Positions 1 to 8,852 of a stretch of 64,000 nt of DNA are shown piece by piece (positions within the stretch are counted from its first letter, which is position 1; every line of letters starts with the position of its first letter). The stretch comes from Streptomyces mirabilis (lineage in GTDB: Bacteria; Actinomycetota; Actinomycetes; Streptomycetales; Streptomycetaceae): positions 186,001-250,000 of the forward strand of contig NZ_CP074103.1 in NCBI RefSeq assembly GCF_018310535.1, in the 5' to 3' direction. The notes beneath the pieces are model-generated. The model saw nothing but the letters and a program-made list of their open reading frames with translations, was not told the origin of the DNA and did not search any database. Position numbers and translations under genes: made by a program.

Positions 1-136
1 CCGCGCGCAGGTGGAAGGTGCTGGAGCCGTGGAAGAAGCGGAACCGCCACGGCTGCGCGTTGTGCATGGACGGAGCGGCCGTGGCGTCCTTGACCAGGGC
101 CGTCACCGCCTTGGCGTCGAGCCGTTGCGACAGCAC
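1..136 (-). CDS. Nitroreductase of the Acg family, N-terminal part only (runs off left edge)
   Basis: Only the first 45 codons are in the window. The minus-strand reading gives a GTG start at 136, preceded by GGAGGG about 7 bases upstream, and the segment SMHNAQPWRF, which is characteristic of Acg-type nitroreductases (an FMN-binding fold described in the mycobacterial dormancy regulon). The catalytic part lies outside the window. It is divergent from the universal stress protein gene at 384 with about 250 bases between them, a common pairing in actinobacterial dormancy loci. Family call is from the motif and context; substrate cannot be stated. Confidence 0.7.
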   Translation of the reverse strand, partial: MLSQRLDAKAVTALVKDATAAPSMHNAQPWRFRFFHGSSTFHLRA

Positions 137-383
137 CGGGGCCTCCCTCCGGGAGCCGACGGGCCTGCGCGCGAGGACGGCCCGCCTCTCCCTCCACTAT
201 TCCACTCGGGGCCAGGGCGAGAAGAGAGCCGAGGGCCAGCGGCACGGGCCTGGACAGCGCGGGGGAAAGGGGCAGCCAGCCGTTTGTGTCCCTCAGGAAT
301 GCGGAGGGATTCCGGACGGTGGATGCTGGTCGGGCAGGGGGGTCGGCCAGGGCCCAGCCCTGGGTGACACGGAGGTACCGGCT

Positions 384-1255
384 ATGGAACCTGTCGTCAC
401 CGTGGGCCTCGACGGTTCCCCGGAGAGTCTGTCCGCTGCGCACTGGGCGGCACGCGAGGCCGTGCTACGCGGGCTCCCGCTACGCCTGATCCATGCATGC
501 ACGCCCACGCGGGACACGCGGGAGGACATCTGGGAAGCGGACGCGCACCGCGAAGGGGAGCAACGCCTCCTCCACGCTGCGGACAGCGAACTGCGCGCAC
601 GCTACCGGGCCTTGCCCTGACCACGAGCCTGGTTGCGGAGGATGCCACCACCGCCCTGCTCACCGCCGCGCACGACGCCGAGATGCTGGTGCTGGGCTCG
701 CGAGGCATCGGCCGGGTCGAGGGCTTCTTCCTCGGCGACATCGGTCTGCACGTGGTGGCACGAGCCGATCGGCCCGTCGTCCTGGTCCGCGCCGATGAGC
801 AGCAGGACGATCAGGCAGCCTGTGCGGAGGATCCCGGCGTGGTCGTGGGACTGAGCCTGCGCCCGACGTGCGAGGAGGTGCTGGAGTTCGCGTTTGGTGC
901 CGCTGCCCGTCGCGGCAGTGCGCTGCGTGCCGTCCACTGTATGAGCCTGCCGGTCCCGGCCTCCGCGTTCTGGTCCACGAGCTCCGAGGCCGCCGAAGCT
1001 GTCGCGAGGGCGGCGGGCCAGGAACTGCGCAGGACGCTCCGCCCGTGGCAGGAAAAGTTTCCCAGGGTGCGGGTCCTCGACGAAGTCATATTCGACAGCG
1101 CCAGCCGGGCCATGGCGCATGGGGCGTCAGGATCCGCCCTCCTGGTCGTCGGCCGGCGGCGCGACCGCCCTGCCCTGACACCGGGCCTCGGTCCGGTGGC
1201 CCACGCCGCCATTCACCACGCTCTGTGCCCGGTCGCTGTCATCGCTCACGACTGA
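384..1255 (+). pseudogene. Universal stress protein, tandem UspA domains, interrupted by one -1 frameshift
   Basis: The gene begins at ATG 384 behind GGAGG and encodes MEPVVTVGLDGSPESLSAAH, the start of a UspA domain. That frame stops at 620 after ARYRALP. The continuation (LALTTSLVAEDATTALL, then the nucleotide-binding GSRGIGRVEGFFLG segment and a second UspA domain ending VAVIAHD) is in the next frame and ends at 1255. The total length is 872 bases, one short of the 873 needed for a typical 290-residue tandem Usp. Adding one C in the TACCGGG tract near 605 restores a single reading frame. This is either a real frameshift or a sequencing error in a C/G run. Neighbours (nitroreductase, Psp genes) fit a stress and dormancy role. 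Confidence 0.85.
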
Positions 1256-1597
1256 CCCGGCTTGTGCCTTGACGGACGCATCCTGGCAAGCAGTGCCCAG
1301 CGGGTGGCTGCGCACGGCTGTGGCGGGCGGTTCAGTCGCGCCCGCTCCCGGGACGTGGACCATCACAGGGTCCGACCGGCCCCCATGTGCGGACCGCTGG
1401 TCTCTACCCTCACCGGGTATCGCAGGGCAAGGATGGTTGCCACGCCAGCCGACGGCCTGCGCCTACACCGTCCGCCGTGAAGGGCCCGATACACCAGGGT
1501 CGAGTTCGCGGCCCGGGCCACGGCGCCGGAGCCTGGAGGTATTCGCCGAAGATGGCGTGGCCTGGCTGATCGCTCATCCCCGTCGAGAGAAGCCGCT
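1256..1597. other. Intergenic region upstream of pspA, no gene seen
   Basis: About 340 bases between the stress protein gene and pspA. Short open frames on both strands have no recognisable protein features and no good ribosome sites. No strong hairpin or promoter could be picked out by eye. Confidence 0.5.
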
Positions 1598-2374
1598 ATG
1601 AGCAGCATCGCTCACCGCATAGCCGCCCTGTTCCGGATCAAAGCGAACAAGGCCCTGGACAAGGCCGAGGACCCCCGCGAGGTGCTGGACTACTCCTACG
1701 AGCAGCAGCTGGAGATGCTGCAGAAGGTACGCCGCGGCGTGGCCGATGTGGCCACCAGCCGCAAACGCATCGAGCTGCAGATCAGCCAGCTGCAGCAATC
1801 CAGCGGCAAGCTGGAGGGACAGGCTCAGCAGGCGCTCGCCACCGGACGTGAGGACCTCGCCCGCGAGGCCCTGACCCGGCGTACCGCGGTGGCCTCGCAG
1901 ATCACGGATCTGGAGACGCAGCACGCCTCGCTGCAGGAGCAGGAGGAGAAACTCGCGCTGTCCACCCAGCGCCTGCAGGCGAAGGTCGACACCTTCCGTA
2001 CCCGCAAGGAAACGATCAAGGCCACCTACACCGCGGCCGAGGCCCAGACCCATATCACCGAGGCCGTCACCGGCATCGGCGAGGAGATGGGCGATGTCGG
2101 CCTGGCCATGCAGCGCGCCCAGGACAAGACCGAACAACTGCAGGCCCGCGCGGGTGCGCTGGATGAACTGCTCGCCTCCGGCGCGCTGGAGGACGCCACC
2201 CTCCCGGCCGGCCGTGACGACATCCAGGCCGAGCTCGAGCGCGTCACCGCGGGCAGCGATGTGGACAAGGAACTGGCCCGGATGAAGGCCCAGCTCCCAG
2301 CGTCCGCCGCCCCAGCGGCGGTGGAGGGCGGGGAACCCCCGAAGGGCCCGCCGGACCAGGAGGCGACGTCATGA
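1598..2374 (+). CDS. pspA: PspA/IM30 family envelope stress protein
   Basis: A 258-residue protein starting MSSIAHRIAALFRIKAN, an amphipathic N-terminal helix followed by the PspA signature region EDPREVLDYSYEQQLEML and long coiled coils (roughly residues 30-190) with an acidic, proline-rich tail. PspA/IM30 proteins polymerise on stressed cytoplasmic membranes and protect them. The start is supported by GAGAGAAG upstream. It overlaps the next gene, pspAA, by four bases, so the two are translationally coupled. Family identification is firm; the stimulus in this organism is not known. Confidence 0.95.
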   Translation: MSSIAHRIAALFRIKANKALDKAEDPREVLDYSYEQQLEMLQKVRRGVADVATSRKRIELQISQLQQSSGKLEGQAQQALATGREDLAREALTRRTAVASQITDLETQHASLQEQEEKLALSTQRLQAKVDTFRTRKETIKATYTAAEAQTHITEAVTGIGEEMGDVGLAMQRAQDKTEQLQARAGALDELLASGALEDATLPAGRDDIQAELERVTAGSDVDKELARMKAQLPASAAPAAVEGGEPPKGPPDQEATS

Positions 2375-2649
2375 TTATGCGGATTCTCGGGGAGGGCCAG
2401 TACGAGATCGCCGATGAGCACCTCGACCGGCTCAACGAGCTGGACTCCGCCCTGCAGACGGCCGCCGAAGGAGGCGACGAGGCGACGTTCACCACCGCCC
2501 TGTCGACCCTGCTCGACGCGGTGCGCAGCATCGGCACACCTCTGCCGGACGGGAGGATCACGCCGTCCGACCTCGTGTTGCCCGACGAGACAAGCAGCCT
2601 CACGCAGGTGCGGGAACTGCTCTCCGACGAGGGCCTGATCCCGGGGTGA
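2371..2649 (+). CDS. pspAA: PspA-associated protein PspAA
   Basis: A 92-residue soluble protein, MIMRILGEGQYEIADEHLDR at its start, matching the PspAA domain that accompanies PspA in actinobacteria. It has alternating short strands and helices and no membrane segment. The ATG overlaps the pspA stop (ATGA) and follows GGAGGCGACGTC. The order pspA-pspAA-protease is the usual actinobacterial arrangement, which supports a role as a PspA partner. Biochemical function is not established. Confidence 0.9.
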   Translation: MIMRILGEGQYEIADEHLDRLNELDSALQTAAEGGDEATFTTALSTLLDAVRSIGTPLPDGRITPSDLVLPDETSSLTQVRELLSDEGLIPG

Positions 2650-3560
2650 TGACGATGCGCAGCCGCTTCGCCCCCGACCGGCAGCTGACCGCCCGCATGC
2701 TGCTCACGATGTTCCTGCTCGGGCTGCTGTACGTGGCGTTCATCGCCGTGCTGATCGCGCTGCTCAAGTCCGTCGTCGTGGTGGTCGCCATCGCCGGTGC
2801 CCTGCTGGGAGCCCAGTACTGGTTCTCCGACCGGATCGCCCTGTACGCCATGCACGGCCACCTCGTCACGGCTGAGGAAGAGCCCCAGTTGCACGGGGTC
2901 GTCGACCGGCTGTGCGCCGCCGCGGACATGCCCAAACCACGGGTGGCCGTCTCCCACATGGATCTGCCCAACGCGTTCGCCACCGGCCGCAACGCCAACC
3001 ACGCCGTGGTGTGCGTGACCACCGGGCTCCAGCGCCGCCTGGAAACCGATGAACTCGAAGGCGCGCTCGCCCACGAGCTGTCCCACGTCGCACACCGTGA
3101 TGTCGCGGTGATCACCATTGCCTCGTTCCTGGGCGTGATCGCCGGCCTCATCGTGCGTTTCGCCTTCTACTCGCAGTTGTTCGGCGGACGCGATCAGCGC
3201 GACCAGAACACCGCCGTACTGCTCATGGCCGTGATGGCGGTCTCCGCCCTGGTCTACGCGATCAGCTTCCTGCTCATCCGGGCGCTGTCCCGCTACCGCG
3301 AACTGGCCGCCGACCGCGCCGGCGCCATGCTCACCGGAAAACCCTCCGCCCTGGCCTCGGCGCTGACCAAAGTCAGCGGCGACATCGCCCGTATCCCTAC
3401 TGAGGACCTGCGCACAGCCCAGGCGTTCAACGCGTTCTTCTTCACCCCGGCTCTCGGGCCCGGCACGGCGGTGGCCAACCTCTTCTCCACCCATCCCCGT
3501 CTGGAACGTCGCCTGGAGGCGCTCGCGGAGATCTCCGCTCAACTGGGGAAGGCGGCGTGA
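2646..3560 (+). CDS. htpX: HtpX-like membrane zinc metalloprotease (M48)
   Basis: 304 residues with two N-terminal membrane segments (about residues 20-60), the zinc-binding HELSH motif within [15 protein letters not shown] (near residue 140), a further hydrophobic pair around 160-210, and the downstream RELAADRAG segment that supplies the third zinc ligand. M48/HtpX proteases degrade misfolded membrane proteins. The GTG at 2646 overlaps the pspAA stop; ATG codons at 2649 and 2655 are alternatives. Membership of the psp operon points to membrane quality control under stress. Confidence 0.92.
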   Translation: MMTMRSRFAPDRQLTARMLLTMFLLGLLYVAFIAVLIALLKSVVVVVAIAGALLGAQYWFSDRIALYAMHGHLVTAEEEPQLHGVVDRLCAAADMPKPRVAVSHMDLPNAFATGRNANHAVVCVTTGLQRRLETDELEGALAHELSHVAHRDVAVITIASFLGVIAGLIVRFAFYSQLFGGRDQRDQNTAVLLMAVMAVSALVYAISFLLIRALSRYRELAADRAGAMLTGKPSALASALTKVSGDIARIPTEDLRTAQAFNAFFFTPALGPGTAVANLFSTHPRLERRLEALAEISAQLGKAA

Positions 3561-3742
3561 CCGTCCACAGCCGCACCGGCGGCCCGGAGCGGCGCATCGC
3601 GCGCGAGCCCGACCTACCCGGAGGCAGCTGACGCCAGTGGGTTCCCGCCAAGCCCGGCGGCGGAACCCGCAGCCCCTGCGCGCTGACGCATCCACGAGAC
3701 CCCGCTCGGGAACGGCGCGGTCCTCATCCCGAGGAGCAGCAC

Positions 3743-4593
3743 ATGGGAGTTCTGATCACCGTCCTGGTCATCGTCGCCATCCTGGCTCTGGTGGCACTCG
3801 CCATGGCCGTGAAGGTCGTCAAGCAGTTCGAGAAGGGCGTGCTGTTCCGGTTCGGCCGGCTGGTCGGGGCGCGGTCCCCCGGGCTGCGGATCATCATCCC
3901 CGTCGCCGATGTCCTCCATCATGTGTCGCTGCGGATTGTCACGATGCCCATCCAGTCCAGGGCATCATCACCCGCGACAACGTCAGCGTGGATGTGTCGG
4001 CCGTCGCCTACTTCAGAATTGTCGACGCGGTGAAATCGGTCATCGCGATCGAGAACGTCCAGTCGGCGATCAACCAGATCGCTCAGACCACGCTGCGCAA
4101 GGTCGTCGGCCAGCACACGCTGGACGAGACGCTGTCGGAGACCGACCGGATCAACGTGGACATCCGCGAGATCCTCGATGTCACGACCGCCGAATGGGGC
4201 GTCGAGGTCACCCTCGTCGAGTTGAAGGACATCCAGCTGCCCGAGAGCATGAAGCGGGCGATGGCCCGCCAGGCCGAGGCGGAACGGGAGAAGCGCGCGA
4301 AGATCATCAGCGCCGAAGGGGAGTCGCTCGCCGCCGCGGCGCTCGGCGACGCCTCGGACACGATGATGGCCCACCCCCTGGCGTTGCAACTGCGTAATCT
4401 GCAGAGCCTGGTGGAGATCGGTGTGGACAAGAACACCACCGTCGTCTTCCCCGCTCCCCTCATGAGCACCATCGGCGAGCTCGGCTCGTTCCTCGCCAGG
4501 GAGACAGCGTCAGCCGCGTCCCCGTCGGCGATGGCCGCGATCTCCGAGGCGGCGCCCAGCGCCGTACCCGACGAGGCCAACGAGACCGCGTGA
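3743..4593 (+). pseudogene. SPFH/stomatin (slipin-type) membrane protein, interrupted by one -1 frameshift
   Basis: ATG 3743 follows GAGGAGCAGC and opens with a membrane segment (VLIAVLAL-type residues 3-24) and [20 protein letters not shown], a typical stomatin start. Reading runs out of frame after LRIVTMPIQ near 3955 and resumes in another frame at [18 protein letters not shown], continuing to 4593. The span of 851 bases is one short of a 283-residue protein, and one extra C in CAGTCCAGGG restores CAG-TCC-CAG-GGC. SPFH proteins scaffold membrane microdomains and regulate membrane proteases, which fits the upstream pspA-htpX genes. Whether the shift is biological or a sequence error is open. 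Confidence 0.85.
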
Positions 4594-4791
4594 TCGGTCT
4601 GTCCGGCCTGCACCGCCCCGCAGGCGGGGGCCCAGGCCGGAAGGCCAAGCGGGACCCTTACGGCCCTGTAACACCCGGCGGCTCCTGTGGAGAGTGAAGG
4701 AGAGTGAGACGGGGTGTGCACAGTTGCCTCAGCCCTTGCCCAGGAGCCCGATCCCGCCATGCGCGCACGACCGTACAACATGTGAGGCTTC
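4594..4791. other. Intergenic region between SPFH gene and mgtA leader
   Basis: No gene seen. The region should contain the mgtA promoter. I could not identify a known magnesium riboswitch by eye. Confidence 0.4.
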
Positions 4792-4944
4792 ATGCTTCCC
4801 GCCGAATCCCGATGCCGACGCCGATGCTCATGTGCTCATGGTGTCGCTGACGCCGACTCCGGCGGCGGTCCCCGCTCCGGCGCCGGCTCCGCGGTCCACC
4901 CCGATCGGGCGGGCGAGCGCACGCGCCGGGACCGGTCATGGTGA
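4792..4944 (+). CDS. Possible 50-residue leader ORF overlapping the mgtA start
   Basis: An open frame starts at ATG 4792, 5 bases after GAGG, and ends with TGA inside the ATGGTGA at the mgtA start, so its stop overlaps the ATPase start codon. The product is rich in Arg, Cys, Ser and Gly (start MLPAESRCRRRCSCAH) and resembles no family known to me. Upstream ORFs regulate magnesium transporter genes in enterobacteria, so a leader peptide is plausible. It could equally be chance, since long open frames are common at this GC content. Confidence 0.3.
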   Translation: MLPAESRCRRRCSCAHGVADADSGGGPRSGAGSAVHPDRAGERTRRDRSW

Positions 4945-7622
4945 CCGCGGCCCCGGCACCGTCGGCGGCCGTGGTCGGTATCGCGGCTGCCGCCGCTCAG
5001 CCCGCCGGGGAGGTTCTGCGCGGCCTGGAGGTGAGCGGCGCGGGACTGTCCGCGCGAGAGGCCGGGCGGCGGCTGCAGCGCTGGGGGCCGAACGCGGTCC
5101 ACTCGCACCGCGCCCGCCTGCTGCTGGTGTTGTGGCATCAGTTGCGCTCGCCACTGCTGGGCCTGCTGTTGACCGCCGCCGTGATCTCGTACTTCGTCGG
5201 TGAGCGCAGCGACGCGCTGATCATCGGGGTCATCGTGGCGCTCTCCGTCGGCCTGGGGTTCGCCAACGAGTTCCGGGCGGAGAAGGCCGCCGAATCGCTG
5301 CACGCCCAGATCCGCCACTGGGCGGTCACACTGCGCGACGGCAGTCCGGCGGAGGTGGAGGTTACCGCCCTGGTCCCCGGCGATGTGGTGGAGCTGCGGC
5401 TGGGCGATGTCGTCCCCGCCGATCTGCGGCTGCTGGAGGTCAACGGGCTGGAGTGCAGCGAGTCGGTGCTGACCGGTGAGTCGCTGCCGGTCGGCAAGGA
5501 CACCGCCCCGGTCCCGGCCGGTACTGCGCTGGCGGAGCTGTCCGGATGCGCGCTGATGGGCACCGTCGTGCACTCCGGCAGCGCCCGCGGCGTGGTGGTG
5601 TCCACCGGGGCGGGCACCGAGTTCGGGAAGATCGCGGCCGGGCTGAGCACCCATCAGCTGGAGACCGAGTTCCAGGTAGGACTGCGCCGCTTCTCGATGT
5701 TCCTGGTGTACGTGGCCGGGTCGCTGACCACGTCGATCTTCGTCATCAACGTCGCCCTGCACAAGCCGCTCATCGACGCGCTGCTGTTCTCGCTGGCGAT
5801 CGCGGTCGGCATCACCCCGCAACTGCTGCCCGCGGTGGTCTCCACCAGCCTGGCCGCCGGGTCGCGGCGCATGAGTCGTCGGAAAGTGCTGGTCAAGCGG
5901 CTGGTGTGCATCGAGGACCTGGGCGACGTCGATGTGCTGTTCACCGACAAGACCGGCACGCTGACCCAGGGACGGATCGACTTCATGCGGGCAGTTCCGA
6001 CCGGCGGCGAGTCCCCGCAGGACGTGCTGCGCTGGGGACTGCTATGCACCGAGAACGAACTCGACGAAAGCCACGTGGTGGGCGGTAACCCATTGGACGC
6101 CGCGCTGTGGGAGTCCCCCGCCGCCGCCTCCCAGCGCCCGGCCGCCACCCGCTGGACGCGGGTCGGTCTGCTGCCCTTCGACCATGAACGGCGGATGGTC
6201 TCCGTCGTCGTCGCCGGCGGCTCCGGCACGACCACCCTGGTCACCAAGGGCGCGCCCGAGACCGTACTGGAGCGCTGTGTGGACGTGCCCGACGCCGCCC
6301 GCCGGGCGCTGGAGGCGGAGTTCGCCGCCGGGAACCGGGTGGTCGCGGTGGCGACCCGGCCCGCCCCCGGGACGGCCGGTCCGGCCCCCGCGGACGAACG
6401 GGATCTGCGTCTGGCCGGGCTGCTGGTCTTCTTGGACCCGCCGAAGCACGACGCGGGCCAGGCGCTGCTCCGGCTCGCCGGTCTCGGTGTCACCGTCAAG
6501 ATCGTCACGGGTGACAACCCGGCGGTGGCCACCAAGGTCTGCCACGACCTGGGCCTCAGCGATGTCGGCGCGTTGACCGGCGCCGACCTCGACACCATGG
6601 ACGATGCGCAGCTCGCCGCCGCGATCGCCCGCACCACGGTGTTCGCCCGGGTCAGCCCGGAACACAAGGCCCGTATCGTCCGCGTCCAGCGGCAGACCGG
6701 CGGTGACGTCGGCTTCCTCGGTGACGGCGTCAACGACGCGCTCGCCCTGCACGCCGCCGACGTGGGCATCTCGGTCGACTCGGCCACCGACGTGGCCAAG
6801 GACGCCGCCGACGTCATCCTGCTGGAGAAGGACCTCGACGTACTCGCGGACGGCGTCGCCGAGGGACGGCGGATCTTCGCCAACACCATCAAGTACGTGC
6901 TCATGGGAACGTCCAGCAACTTCGGCAACATGTTCAGTGCCGCCGGCGCCTCGCTGTTCCTGAGCTTCTTGCCGATGCTGCCGTCGCAGATCCTGCTCAA
7001 CAACCTGCTCTACGACACCAGCCAACTGGCCATCCCCACCGACGAGGTCGACGAGGAGCAGGTCCGCCGCCCCGCCCACTGGGACATCGGCTTCATCCGC
7101 CGCTTCATGGTCTACTTCGGGCCGATCAGCTCGCTCTTCGACTTCGCGACGTTCGCCGTCATGCTGTGGGCCTTCCACTCCGGACCGGCGCAGTTCCGCT
7201 CCGGCTGGTTCGTGGAATCCCTCGCGACCCAGACCCTGGTGATCTTCGCGATCCGCACGCGCCGCATCCCGTTCTGGCACAGCCACCCCAGTGTCCCGGT
7301 GGCGCTGACCACCGCCTGCGTCGTCGTCGTGGGCGCCATCCTCCCGGCCACCCCGCTGGCCCACACCCTCGGCTTCCAGCCCCTGCCGACGGCTTTCTTC
7401 GCCGCGCTGGCCACCATGGTCGTCGGCTACCTCGGCCTGGTCGAGATCGGCAAGCGGCTCTTCTACCGCACCGCCCGCGCCCCCGCCCGCCCCCAGCCAG
7501 CCGCCGGCCACCGCCACCTGCGCCGCCGCGCCGGCCGCTTCAGCACCGCCGACCGGCTCCAGCGGCCGGCGAGTTCCCGCTACCGCAGGCCGGCCGGAAT
7601 CGGCCGACGGCAGCGGGTATGA
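4938..7622 (+). CDS. mgtA: Magnesium-importing P-type ATPase, MgtA/MgtB type (P3B)
   Basis: 894 residues with the full P-type ATPase plan: actuator motif TGES near residue 179, phosphorylation motif DKTGTLTQG near residue 337, KGAPE in the nucleotide domain, GDGVND near residue 595, and about ten membrane segments. The segment MFSAAGASLFLSFLPMLPSQ followed by LLNNLLYDTSQLAIPTD is diagnostic of the MgtA/MgtB branch. The product imports Mg2+ at the expense of ATP. The C-terminal 50 residues are Arg/Pro-rich and probably extended relative to relatives. The start at ATG 4938 lacks a clear ribosome site, consistent with coupling to an upstream ORF. Confidence 0.93.
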   Translation: MVTAAPAPSAAVVGIAAAAAQPAGEVLRGLEVSGAGLSAREAGRRLQRWGPNAVHSHRARLLLVLWHQLRSPLLGLLLTAAVISYFVGERSDALIIGVIVALSVGLGFANEFRAEKAAESLHAQIRHWAVTLRDGSPAEVEVTALVPGDVVELRLGDVVPADLRLLEVNGLECSESVLTGESLPVGKDTAPVPAGTALAELSGCALMGTVVHSGSARGVVVSTGAGTEFGKIAAGLSTHQLETEFQVGLRRFSMFLVYVAGSLTTSIFVINVALHKPLIDALLFSLAIAVGITPQLLPAVVSTSLAAGSRRMSRRKVLVKRLVCIEDLGDVDVLFTDKTGTLTQGRIDFMRAVPTGGESPQDVLRWGLLCTENELDESHVVGGNPLDAALWESPAAASQRPAATRWTRVGLLPFDHERRMVSVVVAGGSGTTTLVTKGAPETVLERCVDVPDAARRALEAEFAAGNRVVAVATRPAPGTAGPAPADERDLRLAGLLVFLDPPKHDAGQALLRLAGLGVTVKIVTGDNPAVATKVCHDLGLSDVGALTGADLDTMDDAQLAAAIARTTVFARVSPEHKARIVRVQRQTGGDVGFLGDGVNDALALHAADVGISVDSATDVAKDAADVILLEKDLDVLADGVAEGRRIFANTIKYVLMGTSSNFGNMFSAAGASLFLSFLPMLPSQILLNNLLYDTSQLAIPTDEVDEEQVRRPAHWDIGFIRRFMVYFGPISSLFDFATFAVMLWAFHSGPAQFRSGWFVESLATQTLVIFAIRTRRIPFWHSHPSVPVALTTACVVVVGAILPATPLAHTLGFQPLPTAFFAALATMVVGYLGLVEIGKRLFYRTARAPARPQPAAGHRHLRRRAGRFSTADRLQRPASSRYRRPAGIGRRQRV

Positions 7623-7858
7623 AGGCAGCATCGCTCACTCGGCATTGGCGCCACGGCCGCTCGTCGCCCGGGTGCAGTGGCCGCGGGCCGCGAGGGGGGG
7701 CTCCCTCGCGGGCGCTCTGCGGTGCGGCGCCATGGTGTGGTGCCGGTGGTGTGCTCGATGCCTAGGAGGTCGTAGACCAGCGCGCCATCGAGCGTCTCGT
7801 GTTCGAGCAGCAGGCCGACGAGGCGCTTCAACTCCTCGACAACGTGTCCGGCGCTCAC
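7580..7858 (-). pseudogene. Fragment resembling the C-terminus of FtsH/M41 protease
   Basis: On the minus strand a GTG at 7858, behind GGGGAG, opens VVEELKRLVGLLLEHETLDG and continues YDLLGIE, which resembles the last helix pair of FtsH-like proteases (the LLEHETLDG block). The remaining 60 residues are Arg/Pro-rich read-through and run into the 3' end of mgtA. No AAA or HEXGH domain is present upstream. I read it as a remnant; it could also be an unrelated 92-residue ORF. Confidence 0.35.
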
Positions 7859-8231
7859 TGAAAACTCCCCACTCCGTTGAACGCCGAAGCGAGTGGAGCG
7901 ACGAACGTGCCTGGCCCATTTCAGAGATGCCCTCACCGACGCCGCTGAGACCGCCTCCGAGCACACCCGCGGGACCTGCGGAAGTCCGGGCCGTATCCGC
8001 CTCCGCGACGACGGACCGCACACCTGGATGCAGAGCAGCTGCGACACCCGCCGCACCCTTTCCCGTACGACAGGCCGCGCCGGCGGGCAGCACCGAGTCC
8101 ATCCGCTCAGATGCCTCCCGCCCGTAGAGTCCTCCTCTGCCGCCGAGTCCGGCGAGACGTGATGTCCGCCACAGGCGGCAGTTGGGAAAGGGACACGACG
8201 GGGCTTCGTAGCGCGACACACACCAGAGGTG
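7859..8231. other. Region without recognisable genes
   Basis: Open frames exist on both strands, but none has a recognisable domain, a convincing ribosome site or a conserved-looking start. It sits between two truncated genes and is best read as a rearrangement scar. Confidence 0.45.
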
Positions 8232-8705
8232 TCAGCCCTGGTGCAAAGCGACACGACCTGCGGGGGACACGATCTCTGCGGAGACAAACCTGCTCGACAA
8301 CTCCCGGTAATGGGAGAAGAGATGGTCATCCCCTTGCAAGCCGCCGTCCCAGGAGAAGACGACGAACTGAGGAGGCTTTTCACCGGGCTTGAGGGGCGTC
8401 GGCTTGAGCTGGCCTGGCTGCGGCCCGGTGTATGAGGTCGAGCCGTCCCCGATCACCTTCGTCTTGCCGTCCCACTTGGGCTCTTGTTTCCCCTTGCCCT
8501 CATCGCCCCCGTCGTCGGAGGACTTGCCGGCCCCTGAACCGGCGGGTGCCGCATCGTTTCCCCTTCCCAGTACCACCAGAGGCACGGTGATGCACGCGAT
8601 GATCAGAGCAACCGCCGTGACCAGGAACCGGGGTCGGGCGGTGAGCAACCCCGGGACGCGAGTGCTGGTGCGTCTGCGGTGACGGCGGTGAGAGGTGGAG
8701 TTCAT
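8232..8705 (-). pseudogene. Truncated membrane-anchored secreted protein (N-terminal part of a polysaccharide-deacetylase-like family)
   Basis: From ATG 8705 the product starts with an Arg-rich tail (RRHRRRTSTRVPGLLTARPR), a membrane anchor (FLVTAVALIIACITVPLVVL), a Gly/Ser/Lys-rich linker, then KPPQFVVFSWDGGLQGDDHL. The FVVFSWDG block is the start of a conserved extracellular domain found in much longer Streptomyces proteins. About 10 residues later the sequence becomes unrelated and stops at 8232. I infer a 3' truncation by recombination near 8290. Family assignment is from memory of the N-terminal pattern. Confidence 0.5.
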
Positions 8706-8852
8706 TGGTGGCGCATTCTGCGAGGAGGGAAAGCTGGGCGGGGAGGTGCCGTTGACGCTCGCGTCAGCTGAGCGGACTCGTGTGCACTGGATCAAACGCC
8801 ATAGGGGACCGTGGCTGCCGGTGACCGGCCAGGCCCGTCGTCGGCAGCGGTC

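Noticed and set aside
3557..3631. Short GTG-started ORF after htpX as a PspAB remnant
   Set aside because: Only 24 codons with no similarity that I can recognise.
2244..3695. Long minus-strand open frame opposite pspAA and htpX
   Set aside because: Composition is that of an antisense shadow (Gly/His/Arg-rich), while the plus strand encodes well-known families.
6042..7631. 529-codon minus-strand open frame opposite mgtA
   Set aside because: Fully antisense to a conserved P-type ATPase and without any recognisable domain.
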